Source: Chitinophaga pinensis (lineage in GTDB: Bacteria; Bacteroidota; Bacteroidia; NS11-12g; UBA955). From it: a stretch of 32,759 bases of DNA. This document shows positions 1 through 9,600 of the stretch, in pieces. A model generated the notes under the pieces. The model was not told the DNA's origin. It made no database searches and saw nothing but the letters and a program-made list of their open reading frames with translations. The stretch lies in contig CAMDUE010000018.1 in assembly GCA_945877575.1 (NCBI GenBank), positions 1-32,759 on the forward strand. The letters are read 5' to 3'. The translations under genes were made by a program, and so were the position numbers. Every line of letters begins with the position of its first letter. The stretch's first letter is position 1.

Positions 1-774
1 ACTGTGTGGTTCGGAAAATCGGTTCCAAGGGCAAACATCTTGGCAGATATCACATCCAAAGAGCCAATCTTTTCGCCATTCATTTTCCTGTTCGGTGAGG
101 TTTGTTTTTTTCTCAATGGTAAGATACGAAATACACCTGTTAGAATCTATAACACCCTCCTGAACAATGGCTTGCGTAGGGCATGCGTCAATGCAAGCAG
201 TGCAAGATCCGCAATGATCAGTAACGGGTTGGTCGGATTCTAGGTCAATATTGACGAGTATTTCAGCTAAAAAGAAAAAACTACCAGTGCCTTTTCTAAG
301 AATTAATGAGTTCTTTCCAATCCAACCAATTCCAGCAAGTTGAGCCCATTGTCTTTCCATTATAGGTGCAGAATCAACAAAACAACGGCCTTCCACTTGA
401 GCATGAATAGACTGGATAAAATGCAAGAGTTCTAAACATTTATCTTTAACTACGTAATGATAATCTTCGCCCAAAGCATATTTGGCTATTTTAATGGCAT
501 CTGAAGGTTGTTGTTGTCGGGGGAAATAGTTGTAAGCCAGGCTGATTACCGTTTTGCAGCCAGGTTCCAATAACTGCGGATCCAATCGCATTTCTTGGTT
601 TCTTTCCATGTAAGACATTTCACCTTGAAAGCCCTTTGAAAGCCAACTTTGAAAAGTAGGTTCGTGCTCTGTGAGTTTTCTTGCTTTGGCAAATCCACAA
701 GCCAGAAATCCTAATTCATGTGCTTTTGCTTTGATTTGGGATTCTAGGTCTGATACTTTTGGCTCGTGCAACAT
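1..774 (-). CDS. queG: Epoxyqueuosine reductase QueG (C-terminus cut by window edge)
   Basis: Reduces epoxyqueuosine to queuosine in the wobble position of tRNAs (Asp, Asn, His, Tyr), using cobalamin and two [4Fe-4S] clusters, in the cytoplasm. The reading frame is open from the ATG at 774 to base 1, giving 258 residues with no stop. Visible are a VDSAP segment holding the expected catalytic Asp (D134), the substrate-site stretch WIGKNSL (151-157), the first ferredoxin-like cluster C188-x2-C191-x2-C194-x3-C198-P, C214, and the second cluster motif C241-x2-C244-x3-C248-P-W-N. Roughly 50 or more C-terminal residues lie outside the window. The start sits 17 nt after ruvB, so it is probably the last visible gene of the ligA-to-queG run. 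The B12 requirement of this enzyme fits the B12 uptake operon elsewhere in the window. Family identity is very secure. Confidence 0.96.
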   Translation of the reverse strand, partial: MLHEPKVSDLESQIKAKAHELGFLACGFAKARKLTEHEPTFQSWLSKGFQGEMSYMERNQEMRLDPQLLEPGCKTVISLAYNYFPRQQQPSDAIKIAKYALGEDYHYVVKDKCLELLHFIQSIHAQVEGRCFVDSAPIMERQWAQLAGIGWIGKNSLILRKGTGSFFFLAEILVNIDLESDQPVTDHCGSCTACIDACPTQAIVQEGVIDSNRCISYLTIEKKTNLTEQENEWRKDWLFGCDICQDVCPWNRFSEPHS

Positions 775-791
775 GGAAGAGCGCTCTTGGT

Positions 792-1811
792 TTAAAATAG
801 GGAATTTCCTTGCTTTGGAATTTTACCCAAATGAGTAAATGCTTTGTGCGTTGCTTCTCGCCCTCTTGCCGTGCGTTGCAGATATCCTTCTTGGATTAAA
901 AAGGGTTCGTAAACTTCTTCAATAGTTCCAGAGTCCTCGCCAACGGCGGTAGCAATGGTTCCAAGTCCCACGGGTCCACCTTTGAATTTATCAATGATGG
1001 TAGTGAGTATTCGATTGTCCATTTCATCCAAACCATTAGCATCAACATTTAGGGCATTGAGGGCAAATTGTGAAATATCTAAATCAATGGTTCCATCACC
1101 CTTAATCTGAGCAAAGTCACGGGTTCTTCTTAAAAGTGCATTGGCAATACGCGGAGTACCTCTGCTTCTGCGGGCAATTTCATAAGATGCTTCTTCGTGA
1201 ATAGGTGTTTGTAAGATATTCGAACTGCGGGTAACGATTTGCGTCAAGACTTCAGCAGTGTAATACTGCAAGCGGCAATTGATACCAAATCGAGCCCTCA
1301 AAGGAGAAGTCAATAAACCACTTCGTGTGGTTGCGCCAATCAATGTAAAAGGAGCCAATTCAATTTGCACACTGCGTGCGTTAGGCCCTGTATCGATCAT
1401 GATATCAATTCGGTAATCTTCCATGGCTGAGTAAAGGTATTCCTCAACGACAGGACTTAAACGGTGAATTTCATCAATGAAAAGAACATCGCCTTTTTGC
1501 AAATTCGTGAGCAGACCAGCGAGATCACCGGGCTTTTCCAATACAGGGCCGCTAGTGATTTTCATGGAGCTCCCCATTTCATTGGCAACAATGTGCGAAA
1601 GGGTGGTTTTACCAAGTCCCGGAGGGCCGTGAAGTAAAATATGATCTAAAGCTTCACCTCTTAACTTGGCCGCTTGTACAAAGATTTTTAAATTCTCTAA
1701 AATCCCTTCTTGACCCGTGAAATCATCAAACTCAGATGGGCGCAAAACCTTTTCAATGTCGTTGTCGGACTTGCTCAGATGGTCTTTGTTGGGATTTAAA
1801 TTCGGGTTCAT
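792..1811 (-). CDS. ruvB: Holliday junction branch migration helicase RuvB
   Basis: AAA+ motor that forms hexameric rings on RuvA-bound Holliday junctions and drives branch migration during recombinational repair. The 339 residues match the usual length (about 335-345). Walker [10 protein letters not shown] lies at 62-70, Walker B LFIDEIHR at 110-117, and the sensor segment LIGATTRSG follows; the C-terminal third holds the small AAA+ domain and winged helix with the conserved GPVGLGTIA segment. The N-terminal extension is short and polar. The start codon overlaps the dapA stop by 4 nt (ATGA), implying coupled translation. RuvA and RuvC are not in the window, which is common in Bacteroidota. 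Confidence 0.98.
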   Translation of the reverse strand: MNPNLNPNKDHLSKSDNDIEKVLRPSEFDDFTGQEGILENLKIFVQAAKLRGEALDHILLHGPPGLGKTTLSHIVANEMGSSMKITSGPVLEKPGDLAGLLTNLQKGDVLFIDEIHRLSPVVEEYLYSAMEDYRIDIMIDTGPNARSVQIELAPFTLIGATTRSGLLTSPLRARFGINCRLQYYTAEVLTQIVTRSSNILQTPIHEEASYEIARRSRGTPRIANALLRRTRDFAQIKGDGTIDLDISQFALNALNVDANGLDEMDNRILTTIIDKFKGGPVGLGTIATAVGEDSGTIEEVYEPFLIQEGYLQRTARGREATHKAFTHLGKIPKQGNSLF

Positions 1812-2674
1812 CGTATCAACTTACGTAGTTTTTGTTCCACTTGAGGGTTAACACCGTATAACGGCGGACGAACGGTTGTTTCGCAGAGCCCCATTTCGTT
1901 CAACATGACCTTTATTCCGCCGGGACTTCCATCGGCAAAAATTTCAACGGCTGCTTCTAACAAGGGATAGTGCATGTAACGTGCGGCCACTAAATTGCCG
2001 TTCAAGGCAGTTTGAACCATACCTGAAAATTCTTTTGGGAACGCGTGATTTATTACAGATATCACTCCTTGTGCACCAGCTGCAATCAGCGGAAAAGTCA
2101 ATGCATCATCACCACTAATGACCATGAAATCAGAAGTTTTACAAGCAATGATTTTCATGATTTGTTCCATATTACCAGAGGCTTCTTTCGTAGCAACGAT
2201 ATTTGGATGTAATCCAAGTCTCAATTGGGTGTCCGCCGTCATGTTCGATCCGGTTCTACCAGGAACATTATAGATGATGATGGGCAATGGACTATCGTCT
2301 GCTAAGGTTTTATAATGTCTGTAAATACCCTCCTGGTTGGGTTTGTTGTAGTAGGGGCTCACCGATAAAATGGCACAAAATCCGTTCAAATCAGTGTTTT
2401 GAAATTCTTCGTGTACTCTCGCGGTATCATTTCCACCAATACCTAAAACTAAGGGTAATCTGCCTGCATTGGCAGACTTGATGCAATCAATAACTTGACG
2501 TTTTTCGTCTTTGCTTAAAGTGGCACTTTCTCCGGTGGTTCCAAGTACTACAAAATAATTGGTGTCGTTTTCAATTTGGTGATTAACAATTGCTTCAAGG
2601 GCATTAAAATCAATGCTATAATCAGATTTAAATGGGGTAATTAAGGCTGTGCCTGTTCCTATTAATTCTTTCAT
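1808..2674 (-). CDS. dapA: 4-hydroxy-tetrahydrodipicolinate synthase DapA
   Basis: Condenses pyruvate with aspartate semialdehyde, the first committed step towards lysine and meso-diaminopimelate for peptidoglycan. The 288 residues form one TIM barrel of normal length. The pyruvate-binding GTTGES motif is at 45-50, the catalytic Tyr and Arg are in YNVPGRTG (Y135, R140), and the Schiff-base Lys is K163 in VATKEASGN. It lies 5 nt downstream of the DUF6913-like gene and overlaps ruvB by 4 nt, so it is the middle of a tight operon. Members of this fold also include N-acetylneuraminate lyase, but the motif set and setting fit DapA. Confidence 0.97.
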   Translation of the reverse strand: MKELIGTGTALITPFKSDYSIDFNALEAIVNHQIENDTNYFVVLGTTGESATLSKDEKRQVIDCIKSANAGRLPLVLGIGGNDTARVHEEFQNTDLNGFCAILSVSPYYNKPNQEGIYRHYKTLADDSPLPIIIYNVPGRTGSNMTADTQLRLGLHPNIVATKEASGNMEQIMKIIACKTSDFMVISGDDALTFPLIAAGAQGVISVINHAFPKEFSGMVQTALNGNLVAARYMHYPLLEAAVEIFADGSPGGIKVMLNEMGLCETTVRPPLYGVNPQVEQKLRKLIR

Positions 2675-2679
2675 GGGTG

Positions 2680-3225
2680 TTATGTTAAATGAGAAAAGAA
2701 TTCTCGAATTTGTTTTAAATATTCATTGAGGTTATCAGGAGTGCTTTTCAGCAAAATAGAATAATCATTCTTGTAAATGGTCTGATATGGGGTAATCTTG
2801 AAATAGGCCTTGCTCAGTTTGCCTAGAGCAAGTTCATGATATCCAGGCACTGAATTCAGATTGATAAACAACTCCGATGGCAAAGATGCTGCCTTTAGGG
2901 CTTTTTCTGATTTTGGATATCCATATCCGGAAAAGTCCTTTAAAATCAAGTGGATTTCGTCTGCAGGTGTTCCTTCAGCCACTGTTTTTGGGTCTTTAGT
3001 GGGATATAAAAAAACCAAGGTACTTTCAATTCCGAGGCTCTTTAAATAGGCTTTAAAATTCAATATTTCTGTTTGATTTCTTTGCCATAAATGCAAGCCC
3101 AAAAAGATAACCGCTCGTTTAACATCCTTAAAAGATGACAACGGTTTGGGTTTGCTCGCGTTCTTAGTCTTTAATTTCAATAAAGACAATTTAAAGGAAC
3201 TCAATTTTACCTCGTTTTGTTGCAT
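2680..3225 (-). CDS. Conserved hypothetical protein, DUF6913-like
   Basis: A 181-residue protein with no signal peptide or membrane segment, so probably cytoplasmic. The N-terminus is basic (Lys-rich in the first 40 residues), followed by alternating hydrophobic strands such as AVIFLGLHLW and STLVFLYP and a C-terminal helix, compatible with a small alpha/beta fold. From memory, Bacteroidota carry a short family annotated DUF6913 immediately before dapA, and size and position agree, but this assignment rests on recollection. It begins 58 nt after ligA and ends 5 nt before dapA. No catalytic motif is evident and no function is proposed. Confidence 0.7.
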   Translation of the reverse strand: MQQNEVKLSSFKLSLLKLKTKNASKPKPLSSFKDVKRAVIFLGLHLWQRNQTEILNFKAYLKSLGIESTLVFLYPTKDPKTVAEGTPADEIHLILKDFSGYGYPKSEKALKAASLPSELFINLNSVPGYHELALGKLSKAYFKITPYQTIYKNDYSILLKSTPDNLNEYLKQIREFFSHLT

Positions 3226-3283
3226 TTTTTAATTCTCTACTTTAGTCGCCTCTAGTTCTTGATATTTTGATTGTTGCCCCAAT

Positions 3284-5296
3284 TTAGTCAATGGATGAGC
3301 CAATTATTTCAATCAATTGATCTTCCGAAATCAAAGGTACACCCAATTTTTCAGCTTTTTCGAGTTTCGAGGGACCAATGCCCGATCCTGCAATCAAATA
3401 ATCTGTTTTGGAAGTTACCCCCGAAGCCATTTTTCCGCCATGACTTTCAACCATTTCTTTGAGTTCATCACGGGAGTATTTTTCGAAAACGCCAGAAATT
3501 ACAAAAGATTTTCCGTTCAAGGAATGTCCCTTTTTTTCTGCAATTACCGCCTCAAAAATGAGTCCCGCACCTTTCAATTTTTGAACTTCAGCCATATGGT
3601 CTGTTTGCCTGAAATAAGAATGAACGGTTTCGGCTATTCGTTGTCCAATTTCATCAACGGCTATCAATTCTTCTACCGATGCTTGAGCCAATTTGTCAAT
3701 ATTCACAAAAGCTTGAGCTAGTTTTTTAGCAACGGTTTCTCCTACATACCTGATGCCCATCCCAAACAAAACCCGTTCAAAAGGTTGTGTTTTGCTATTT
3801 TCAATGCCTTCTACGATGTTTCGAGCACTTTTTTCACCCATTCGTTCTAGGTTTAGCAAATTTTCCATGGTCAAAGTGTAAAAATCAGAAGGCTTGCGAA
3901 CCAAGTTGTTTCGATAAAGTGTCTCGCATAGTTCACTGCCTACCGATTGAATATCCATGGCCTTTCGACCTATGAAATGTTCTAATTTACCAACCACTTG
4001 TGGCGGACAATGGTCTTCATTTGGGCAGTAATGTTGTGCTTCGCTCTCTTGTCTTGTGAGTTCACTGCCGCATTCAGGGCAATGAGTGATATACGCTTGA
4101 GGTGGAATGTCTTTTGGTCTCAAGGCCAAATCAACACCCACAATTTTAGGGATGATTTCACCCCCTTTTTCCACAAAAACAGTATCTCCAACCCGAATAT
4201 CCAAACGAGCCATTTCATTGGCATTGTGCAGGGAAGCGCGTTTTACGGTGGTTCCCAACAGTTGAACGGGCTGAAGCTCGGCAACAGGTGTGATAGCACC
4301 GGTTCTGCCAACCTGATAGGTGATTCCGAGCAGTTTGGTACTCGCAGTCTCCGTTTGAAACTTGTAAGCTATTGCCCAACGCGGAGTTTTTGCTGTGAAG
4401 CCCAATTCTTCCTGCAATCTTTTTGAATTGACCTTAATCACAACACCATCGGTGTCGAACGACAAATCATGCCTTTTATTGTCCCATTCATGCAGAAATT
4501 CAATTACTTGGTCTATTCCTATACAGGTTTTTGAAGTTCCCGGCACTGGAAGTCCCCAAGAACCAGCAGCCTCAATGCTATCTGAATGTTTTGAAAAGGT
4601 ATTTTGGTCTTCGTAAAGTTGGTACAAAAAGATATCGAGAGGGCGTTTCGCTACTTCATTAGAATCTTTAATTTTTAGGGATCCAGAGGCCACGTTTCGC
4701 GGATTGGCATACGTGGGTTCTCCTGCTTGGATTCGCTGTTCATTGAGTCGTTCGAAGCCTTTTCTGTGCATGAAAATTTCACCGCGCACTTCAAAACTTG
4801 GCAGAAAATTCCCTTTGAGTTTTTTAGGGATGTTTCTGATGGTTTTTACGTTTTCGGTAACTATATCGCCCTGAATTCCATCACCCCTGGTTACCGCTTT
4901 CACGAGTTCTCCATTTTCATAGAATACTGAAATAGCCAAGCCATCAATTTTTAGTTCGCAAACGTATTCAATCTCATTCAAGCCGGTTGAATTTCTCACC
5001 CGCTCGTCAAATTCTCTCAACTCATCTTCGTTGTAGGTATTTCCCAACGAGAGCATGGCTCGTTTGTGTTTTTCGGTAATAAACCCGTCAATGGTTTGTC
5101 CACCAACTTTCTGTGTGGGAGAATCAGCCAATTTGAACTCAGGAAATTGATTTTCAAGGTATTCCAGTTCTTTCAGTAGTTGGTCAAACTCAAAATCTGA
5201 GATGCTGGGCTCAGCCAACACGTAATAACGGTAGTTGTGCAATTGCAGCTCATTTGACAGATTTTCAAGGCGTTGTTTCGCTTCAGACGGATTCAT
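3284..5296 (-). CDS. ligA: NAD-dependent DNA ligase LigA
   Basis: Seals nicks in DNA during replication and repair using NAD+ as the adenylate donor. The 670 residues match E. coli LigA almost exactly. In order: Ia domain with the paired Tyr segment HNYRYYVL (20-27) that binds NMN; adenylation domain with the catalytic Lys in ELKIDG (K116); OB-fold; a four-Cys zinc finger (CPECGSEL then CPNEDHC); helix-hairpin-helix repeats; and a C-terminal BRCT domain from about residue 595. It is the first gene of the minus-strand run and is divergent from slyD across a 95-bp gap in which I could not find a clear TAnnTTTG promoter. Confidence 0.98.
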   Translation of the reverse strand: MNPSEAKQRLENLSNELQLHNYRYYVLAEPSISDFEFDQLLKELEYLENQFPEFKLADSPTQKVGGQTIDGFITEKHKRAMLSLGNTYNEDELREFDERVRNSTGLNEIEYVCELKIDGLAISVFYENGELVKAVTRGDGIQGDIVTENVKTIRNIPKKLKGNFLPSFEVRGEIFMHRKGFERLNEQRIQAGEPTYANPRNVASGSLKIKDSNEVAKRPLDIFLYQLYEDQNTFSKHSDSIEAAGSWGLPVPGTSKTCIGIDQVIEFLHEWDNKRHDLSFDTDGVVIKVNSKRLQEELGFTAKTPRWAIAYKFQTETASTKLLGITYQVGRTGAITPVAELQPVQLLGTTVKRASLHNANEMARLDIRVGDTVFVEKGGEIIPKIVGVDLALRPKDIPPQAYITHCPECGSELTRQESEAQHYCPNEDHCPPQVVGKLEHFIGRKAMDIQSVGSELCETLYRNNLVRKPSDFYTLTMENLLNLERMGEKSARNIVEGIENSKTQPFERVLFGMGIRYVGETVAKKLAQAFVNIDKLAQASVEELIAVDEIGQRIAETVHSYFRQTDHMAEVQKLKGAGLIFEAVIAEKKGHSLNGKSFVISGVFEKYSRDELKEMVESHGGKMASGVTSKTDYLIAGSGIGPSKLEKAEKLGVPLISEDQLIEIIGSSID

Positions 5297-5391
5297 TTTA
5301 TGGATTCGAAACTAATCGATTTTATGCACAATTTAAGTCCTTTTGATTCACAATTTATGGATATCTCAACAGATTTTCAGTTCTTCGAATC

Positions 5392-5898
5392 ATGGACGCT
5401 AAAATCATCGCACCCAATCGTGTTGTCAGTTTGGCATACGAACTTATGCTAAGCAACGGAGAGTTGGCTGACTCAGCCACTGCCGAGCACCCCTTGTTAT
5501 TTATTCACGGTATCGGACAAACCCTCCCAGCTTTTGACGACCAATTGAACGGACTTAGCGTTGGTGCTGAGTTTTCATTTACATTGAGCGCTGAAGACGG
5601 TTACGGCGTTTCAGATCCTAATTATTTATTGGAACTCCCAAAGTCTATTTTTGCGGGTCCAGACGTTCCCGAAGATCTTCTTCAAATTGGCGCGGTACTT
5701 CCTATGCAAGACCAAGAGGGCAATCCATTAGACGGTAAAGTTGTTGAAATTGGCGATGAAACTGTTAAGATGGATTTTAATCATCCCCTAGCGGGGGAAG
5801 CTTTGAGCTTCTCAGGCGTTGTAATTGATGTACGCGAAGCCACCGAAGAAGAACTTGATCACGGTCACGTTCACGGTCCAGGCGGGCATCATCATTAA
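5392..5898 (+). CDS. slyD: FKBP-type peptidyl-prolyl isomerase, SlyD family
   Basis: Catalyses proline isomerisation and acts as a chaperone; SlyD-type members also bind nickel. The 168 residues show the FKBP core split by the insert-in-flap chaperone domain, including the FIHGIGQTLPAFDDQLNG segment and AEDGYGVSDP, which are typical of SlyD rather than of secreted FKBPs. There is no signal peptide. The C-terminus is histidine-rich (HGHVHGPGGHHH), a short version of the metal-binding tail. The gene ends with its own TAA at 5896-5898, only 4 bp before the first heptamer array begins. Confidence 0.93.
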   Translation: MDAKIIAPNRVVSLAYELMLSNGELADSATAEHPLLFIHGIGQTLPAFDDQLNGLSVGAEFSFTLSAEDGYGVSDPNYLLELPKSIFAGPDVPEDLLQIGAVLPMQDQEGNPLDGKVVEIGDETVKMDFNHPLAGEALSFSGVVIDVREATEEELDHGHVHGPGGHHH

Positions 5899-5902
5899 TT
5901 TA

Positions 5903-6049
5903 TACCAAGTACCAAGTACTAGGTACTAGGTACTAGGTACTAGGTACTAGGTACTAGGTACTAGGTACCTGGTATTGGGTATCGGGTGCCGGACCACCGA
6001 CCACCGACCTCGGACTACCAACTACCAACTACCAACTACCAACTACCAA
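5903..6049. repeat. Heptamer tandem array 1 (21 units of 7 bp)
   Basis: The whole space between slyD and the DCC gene is one 147-bp array in which every 7 bp is a unit with no slip of register: 2 TACCAAG, 7 TACTAGG, then single units TACCTGG, TATTGGG, TATCGGG, TGCCGGA, two CCACCGA, one CCTCGGA, and 5 CTACCAA. Many neighbouring units differ by one or two bases, so the consensus drifts along the array. The last unit ends one base before the DCC start codon. The two end blocks are partly complementary (5 of 7 positions), so a weak foldback is possible. No spacers are present, so it is not a CRISPR. Confidence 0.95.
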
Positions 6050-6050
6050 C

Positions 6051-6401
6051 ATGATATATTTTGATGGCATTTGCAACCTGTGCAACTTCTGGATTCGATT
6101 GGTTCGCCGTTTCGATAAAGACAAAAAATTTCAATTTCAGTCTCTTCAATCGGCCAATCAAGAAGGGATTCTGCAGGGTGAAGTTTTGGAAATGGACTCT
6201 GTTGTTTATTCAATAGACGGTAAACTTTACTTTGAATCGGATGCTATTTTGAAAATCATCTATGATTTGGGAGGCAAATTCCGATTTTTATATTTTTTCT
6301 TGAGATTATTCCCTCGCTTTTTAAGACAAGCAATCTACAAATTCATTGCTCGCAATAGATACCGATTTTTCGGGACGTGTGAGTTGGATGGTACTAGGTA
6401 G
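6051..6401 (+). CDS. DCC family thiol-disulfide oxidoreductase-like protein (DUF393), 3' end in repeat
   Basis: A 116-residue DUF393 protein. The family-defining DGxCxxC motif is present near the N-terminus (YFDGICNLCNFWIRLV), and the C-terminal RNRYRFFG stretch is also typical. The family is presumed to have a thioredoxin-like redox role, but substrates are unknown. The gene is bounded by heptamer arrays on both sides: the upstream 10 bases are pure repeat with no Shine-Dalgarno-like purine run, and the last residues (G-T-R) and the TAG stop come from the first units of array 2. Relatives usually continue about ten residues past this point, so the C-terminus may have been replaced by the repeat. 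Function probably retained, since the CxxC and main fold are intact. Confidence 0.85.
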   Translation: MIYFDGICNLCNFWIRLVRRFDKDKKFQFQSLQSANQEGILQGEVLEMDSVVYSIDGKLYFESDAILKIIYDLGGKFRFLYFFLRLFPRFLRQAIYKFIARNRYRFFGTCELDGTR

Positions 6402-6692
6402 CGGGTACCAGGTAGCGGGTTTCGGGTTTCGGGTTTCGGGTTTCGGGTAGCGGGTTTCGGGTTTCGGGTAGCGGGTAGCGGGTTTCGGGTAGCGGGTTTC
6501 GGGTTTCGGGTAGCGGGTAGCGGGTCTCAGGTTTCGGGTTTCGGGTTTCGGGTCTCAGGTCACTCGTCCCTCGTCTCTAGCCCCTCGTCTCTAGCCCCTA
6601 GCCACTAGTCTCGATACTACAGACTATTGACTACGTACTACAGACTACAGACTACAGACTACAGACTACAGACTACAGACTACAGACTACAG
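6392..6692. repeat. Heptamer tandem array 2 (43 units of 7 bp)
   Basis: A 301-bp array of 43 units in perfect 7-bp register between the converging DCC and dnaE2 genes. Order: TACTAGG, then a block mixing TAGCGGG, TTTCGGG and TACCAGG (6399-6524), TCTCAGG and TTTCGGG units to 6559, a TCCCTCG/TCTCTAG/CCCCTAG-type block (6560-6608), TCTCGAT, and finally ACTACAG units with two variants (6616-6692). The first unit equals the main unit of array 1. The stop codon of the DCC gene (6399-6401) and that of dnaE2 (6680-6682) both lie in the array. It fills the only long gene-free stretch of this part of the window; I see no ORF or RNA gene in it. Confidence 0.95.
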
Positions 6693-9600
6693 ACAATCCT
6701 GACTCCCATTTTTTCCATTTTGGTTACCTCTAAAGCAACTACGCCAAAGTCTTCTACAACTGTGCCCCATAAGCGGTATATGCCTCTGCCTTTGAAAGGG
6801 TTTCGGGCTACCACCGGCGGAAAGTGTACCGTGTCAAAAAAATAGCCGTCTCGGTCTAGCCAAGTGCCGAAGTTCATTTCTTTGCCACCCAATGTTTTGG
6901 TGGGTTTTACCGTGACTAAATATCCCTCGAGATAAAGAGTTTGCCCTAACATTGATGCAAGGTGTTTGCCTCGAATGTTGGAAGGTGGAACCTCGTCTTC
7001 CAATGATAATTTGAAGGGATTGCAAAGCGGGAAGCCCAACAATTCTCGCTGATCAATGGCCTCTTCTAGCCAACTGTCTTCGAGATCTGGGAGGATGTAT
7101 TCTTTGGGTTTTTCTACAAAAAGTGGAGCTGCTGGAACGAGGTTTTTCTTTTCATTGTGTAGGGCGTGACATTCCCAAAAAAGAGCCCTCCGTGTTTTTC
7201 CGGTGAACCTTAAAGCTCCAATGCGAATCAAGATTTTCATCTGCTCCAAACCGGGTTCGCAGCGAGTTTTGAAGTTATATAAGTCTTCAAAAGGGCCTGT
7301 AGATTGTTGGTTGATAATTCGTTCAATGACTTTGTGTTCTAGGCTTTGCACCAATCCGAGGCCCAGCCAAAGTGTATGTCCCTCAATTTTGGTGAGAAAA
7401 TGACTGTGGTTGACGCAAGGCGCTTGCACATCGGCGCCGCACATGCGAGCTGCGTGTACGTAAAATTCGGTTCGATAAAACCCTCCAAAATTATTGATGA
7501 CCGCCGCATAAAATTCAAGAGGATAATAGGCCTTCAAGTGCAAACTTTGATAACTCTCAACCGCATAACTAGCGCTGTGTCCCTTGGCAAAACTGTATCC
7601 AGCAAAACTCTCAATTTGGTGCCAAACTTCATTGACGAGGGTCGGAGGGTGCTTCTTTTTGTGTGCTTGCGCAAAAAATTGGTCTTTGACTTTTTGGAAT
7701 TCTTCCTTACTGCGAAATTTACCGCTCATGCCTCGGCGTAACACGTCGCTTTCAGCCAAGCCCAGTCCCGCAAATTCGCTGGCCACCCGAATCACATCCT
7801 CTTGGTAAACCATGATTCCGTAGGTTTCGGGAAGTATTTGCAGCATGGTGGGATGTCCCTCGGCTCGTTTTTTGGGGTCAATGTGTCGTTCTATGAATGC
7901 CCGCATCATACCGCTTCGGGCAACGCCGGGACGAATGACGCTGCTGGCGGCCACCAAGGTAAGGTAGTCTTTGCATTTTAACTTGCGCAAGAGCTGCCGC
8001 ATGGCCGGACTTTCCACATAGAAGCAACCCATCGTATTGCCGTGGGAAATCATTCGAGCAATGCGATCATCATCTTTAAAGGCTTGAATTTGGTGGGCAT
8101 CCACATCAACGCCTCGATTTTCTTTAATGTAAATCACGGCATCTTTGATGTGCCCCAGGCCGCGCTGACTGAGAATATCAAACTTGGCAATGCCCAAGTC
8201 TTCGGCTTCTAGCATGCTGAATTGCACCGAGGGAAATCCTTTCGGAGGAAGGTCTAACGCTGAGAAATAGAATATGGGCTTTTCAGTAATGAGAATGCCG
8301 CCTACGTGCAAACTTCGATAGTTGGGGAGGTCGTGAATCTTGCCAGCATGCCTCATCAATTCTTGATAAACCGATTCCTTGTCGTTTAACCCTAAGGATT
8401 CTAATCCTTCGATTTCAAACTCAGAACTCTGTTGGCCGAGCGTTCGTTCTCGCGTTCGTTGCCCAATGCCGGGCGTGCTGTAAACGAGCTTTTTATCTCT
8501 GATGCCGCCGCCTCCGGCGGCGGACGAATCAGTGCTCGCAAATTGCAAATAGTTCTTCGGAGAGTAAAAACTCTCCCGCTCCAAAAGGGCGTCAATTTCT
8601 GATTTCGGAAGCCCGTAAACTTTACCCAATTCCCGAATCACCGCGTTTGATTGAAACGTGTTGTAAGTGGCCAGCAATGCGGCATTGTGAGGCCCATATT
8701 TATTCAGAATGTAACCGGTAACCGTGTCTCTGTCCTGCCAAGAAAAATCCAAATCAAAGTCGGGTGGACTGCTTCGATAGGGATTGATGAATCGTTCAAA
8801 ATACAGGTCTAAGTCAATGGGGTCAACATCGGTGATGCGCAGGCAATACGCCACCATGCTGTTGGCACCGCTTCCACGTCCCACGTAAAAAAAGCCCTGC
8901 TCCCGAGCAAACCGACAAATATCCCAATTGATCAAGAAGTAGGAGGTAAATCCGAGTTCGTAAATCAACTTCATCTCCTTTTCGAGCCTTTCGGTAGTGG
9001 AATACGTGTACTTGGGATATCGGTATTTAAGTCCCTCGAAAGCCAAGTCGCGCATCATGCGATAGTCCTCATCGGGATCGCCGGTGAAGGTTTTTTTATT
9101 TTGGGATATTCCAGCCTCGAAGTTCCAGGGAGAAACACTTAAAAGTTGTTCAGCCTGAGCCCATAACCCAGCATAAGGCTCAAAGGCATTTTTAAGCTCG
9201 TTCAAGGGCATCAGTAAATCATGCCGAGAACCCGTTTCGGTGGGTTTTAGCTTGGTAATGAGGCAGTTGTGTGCAATGCATCGGAGCAAAACGTGGGTCT
9301 GCCAATCGTCAGTGTTTCGCAAAGTAGCGCGGTGATAAGCCAACAGTTTTTGAGGATGTTTCTTCCAAGTAGACAGTGGAAGCCTCCGCAAATCGCGGTG
9401 CGTCACCCCAATAAAAGACCCTTTGTAAAGGTCTTTGACTGATAGTCCCACTATTTTTGAAAACGTATAAATGACCTGTACATCTCTGAAGGGCGGCGGT
9501 ACAAACGGAAAAGACTTTCCTTCGGTGATGTGGATGCTCAGAAATTCATTGATTTCTGCAAAACCCGATTGAGACAATGAAACCAAAACGTACAAGGCCT

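Noticed and set aside
4-243. Plus-strand frame at the window start
   Set aside because: Antisense to the cysteine-cluster region of queG, whose frame is uninterrupted to the window edge.
5304-5391. GATTCGAA / TTCGAATC inverted pair around the ligA-slyD gap
   Set aside because: Eight bases, 70 bp or more apart, partly at the start codon; no promoter box pairs with it.
5903-6692. Repeat arrays as CRISPR
   Set aside because: Units are 7 bp with no spacers between them and no cas genes nearby.
6627-6845. Short plus-strand frame starting in array 2
   Set aside because: Its N-terminus is a translation of the heptamer repeat (alternating TTDYRLQ) and the rest is antisense to dnaE2.
8401-8595. Alternative minus-strand frame in the dnaE2 insertion
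   Set aside because: It overlaps the intact polymerase frame; it stays open because of the GC-rich insert and has no start context or domain.
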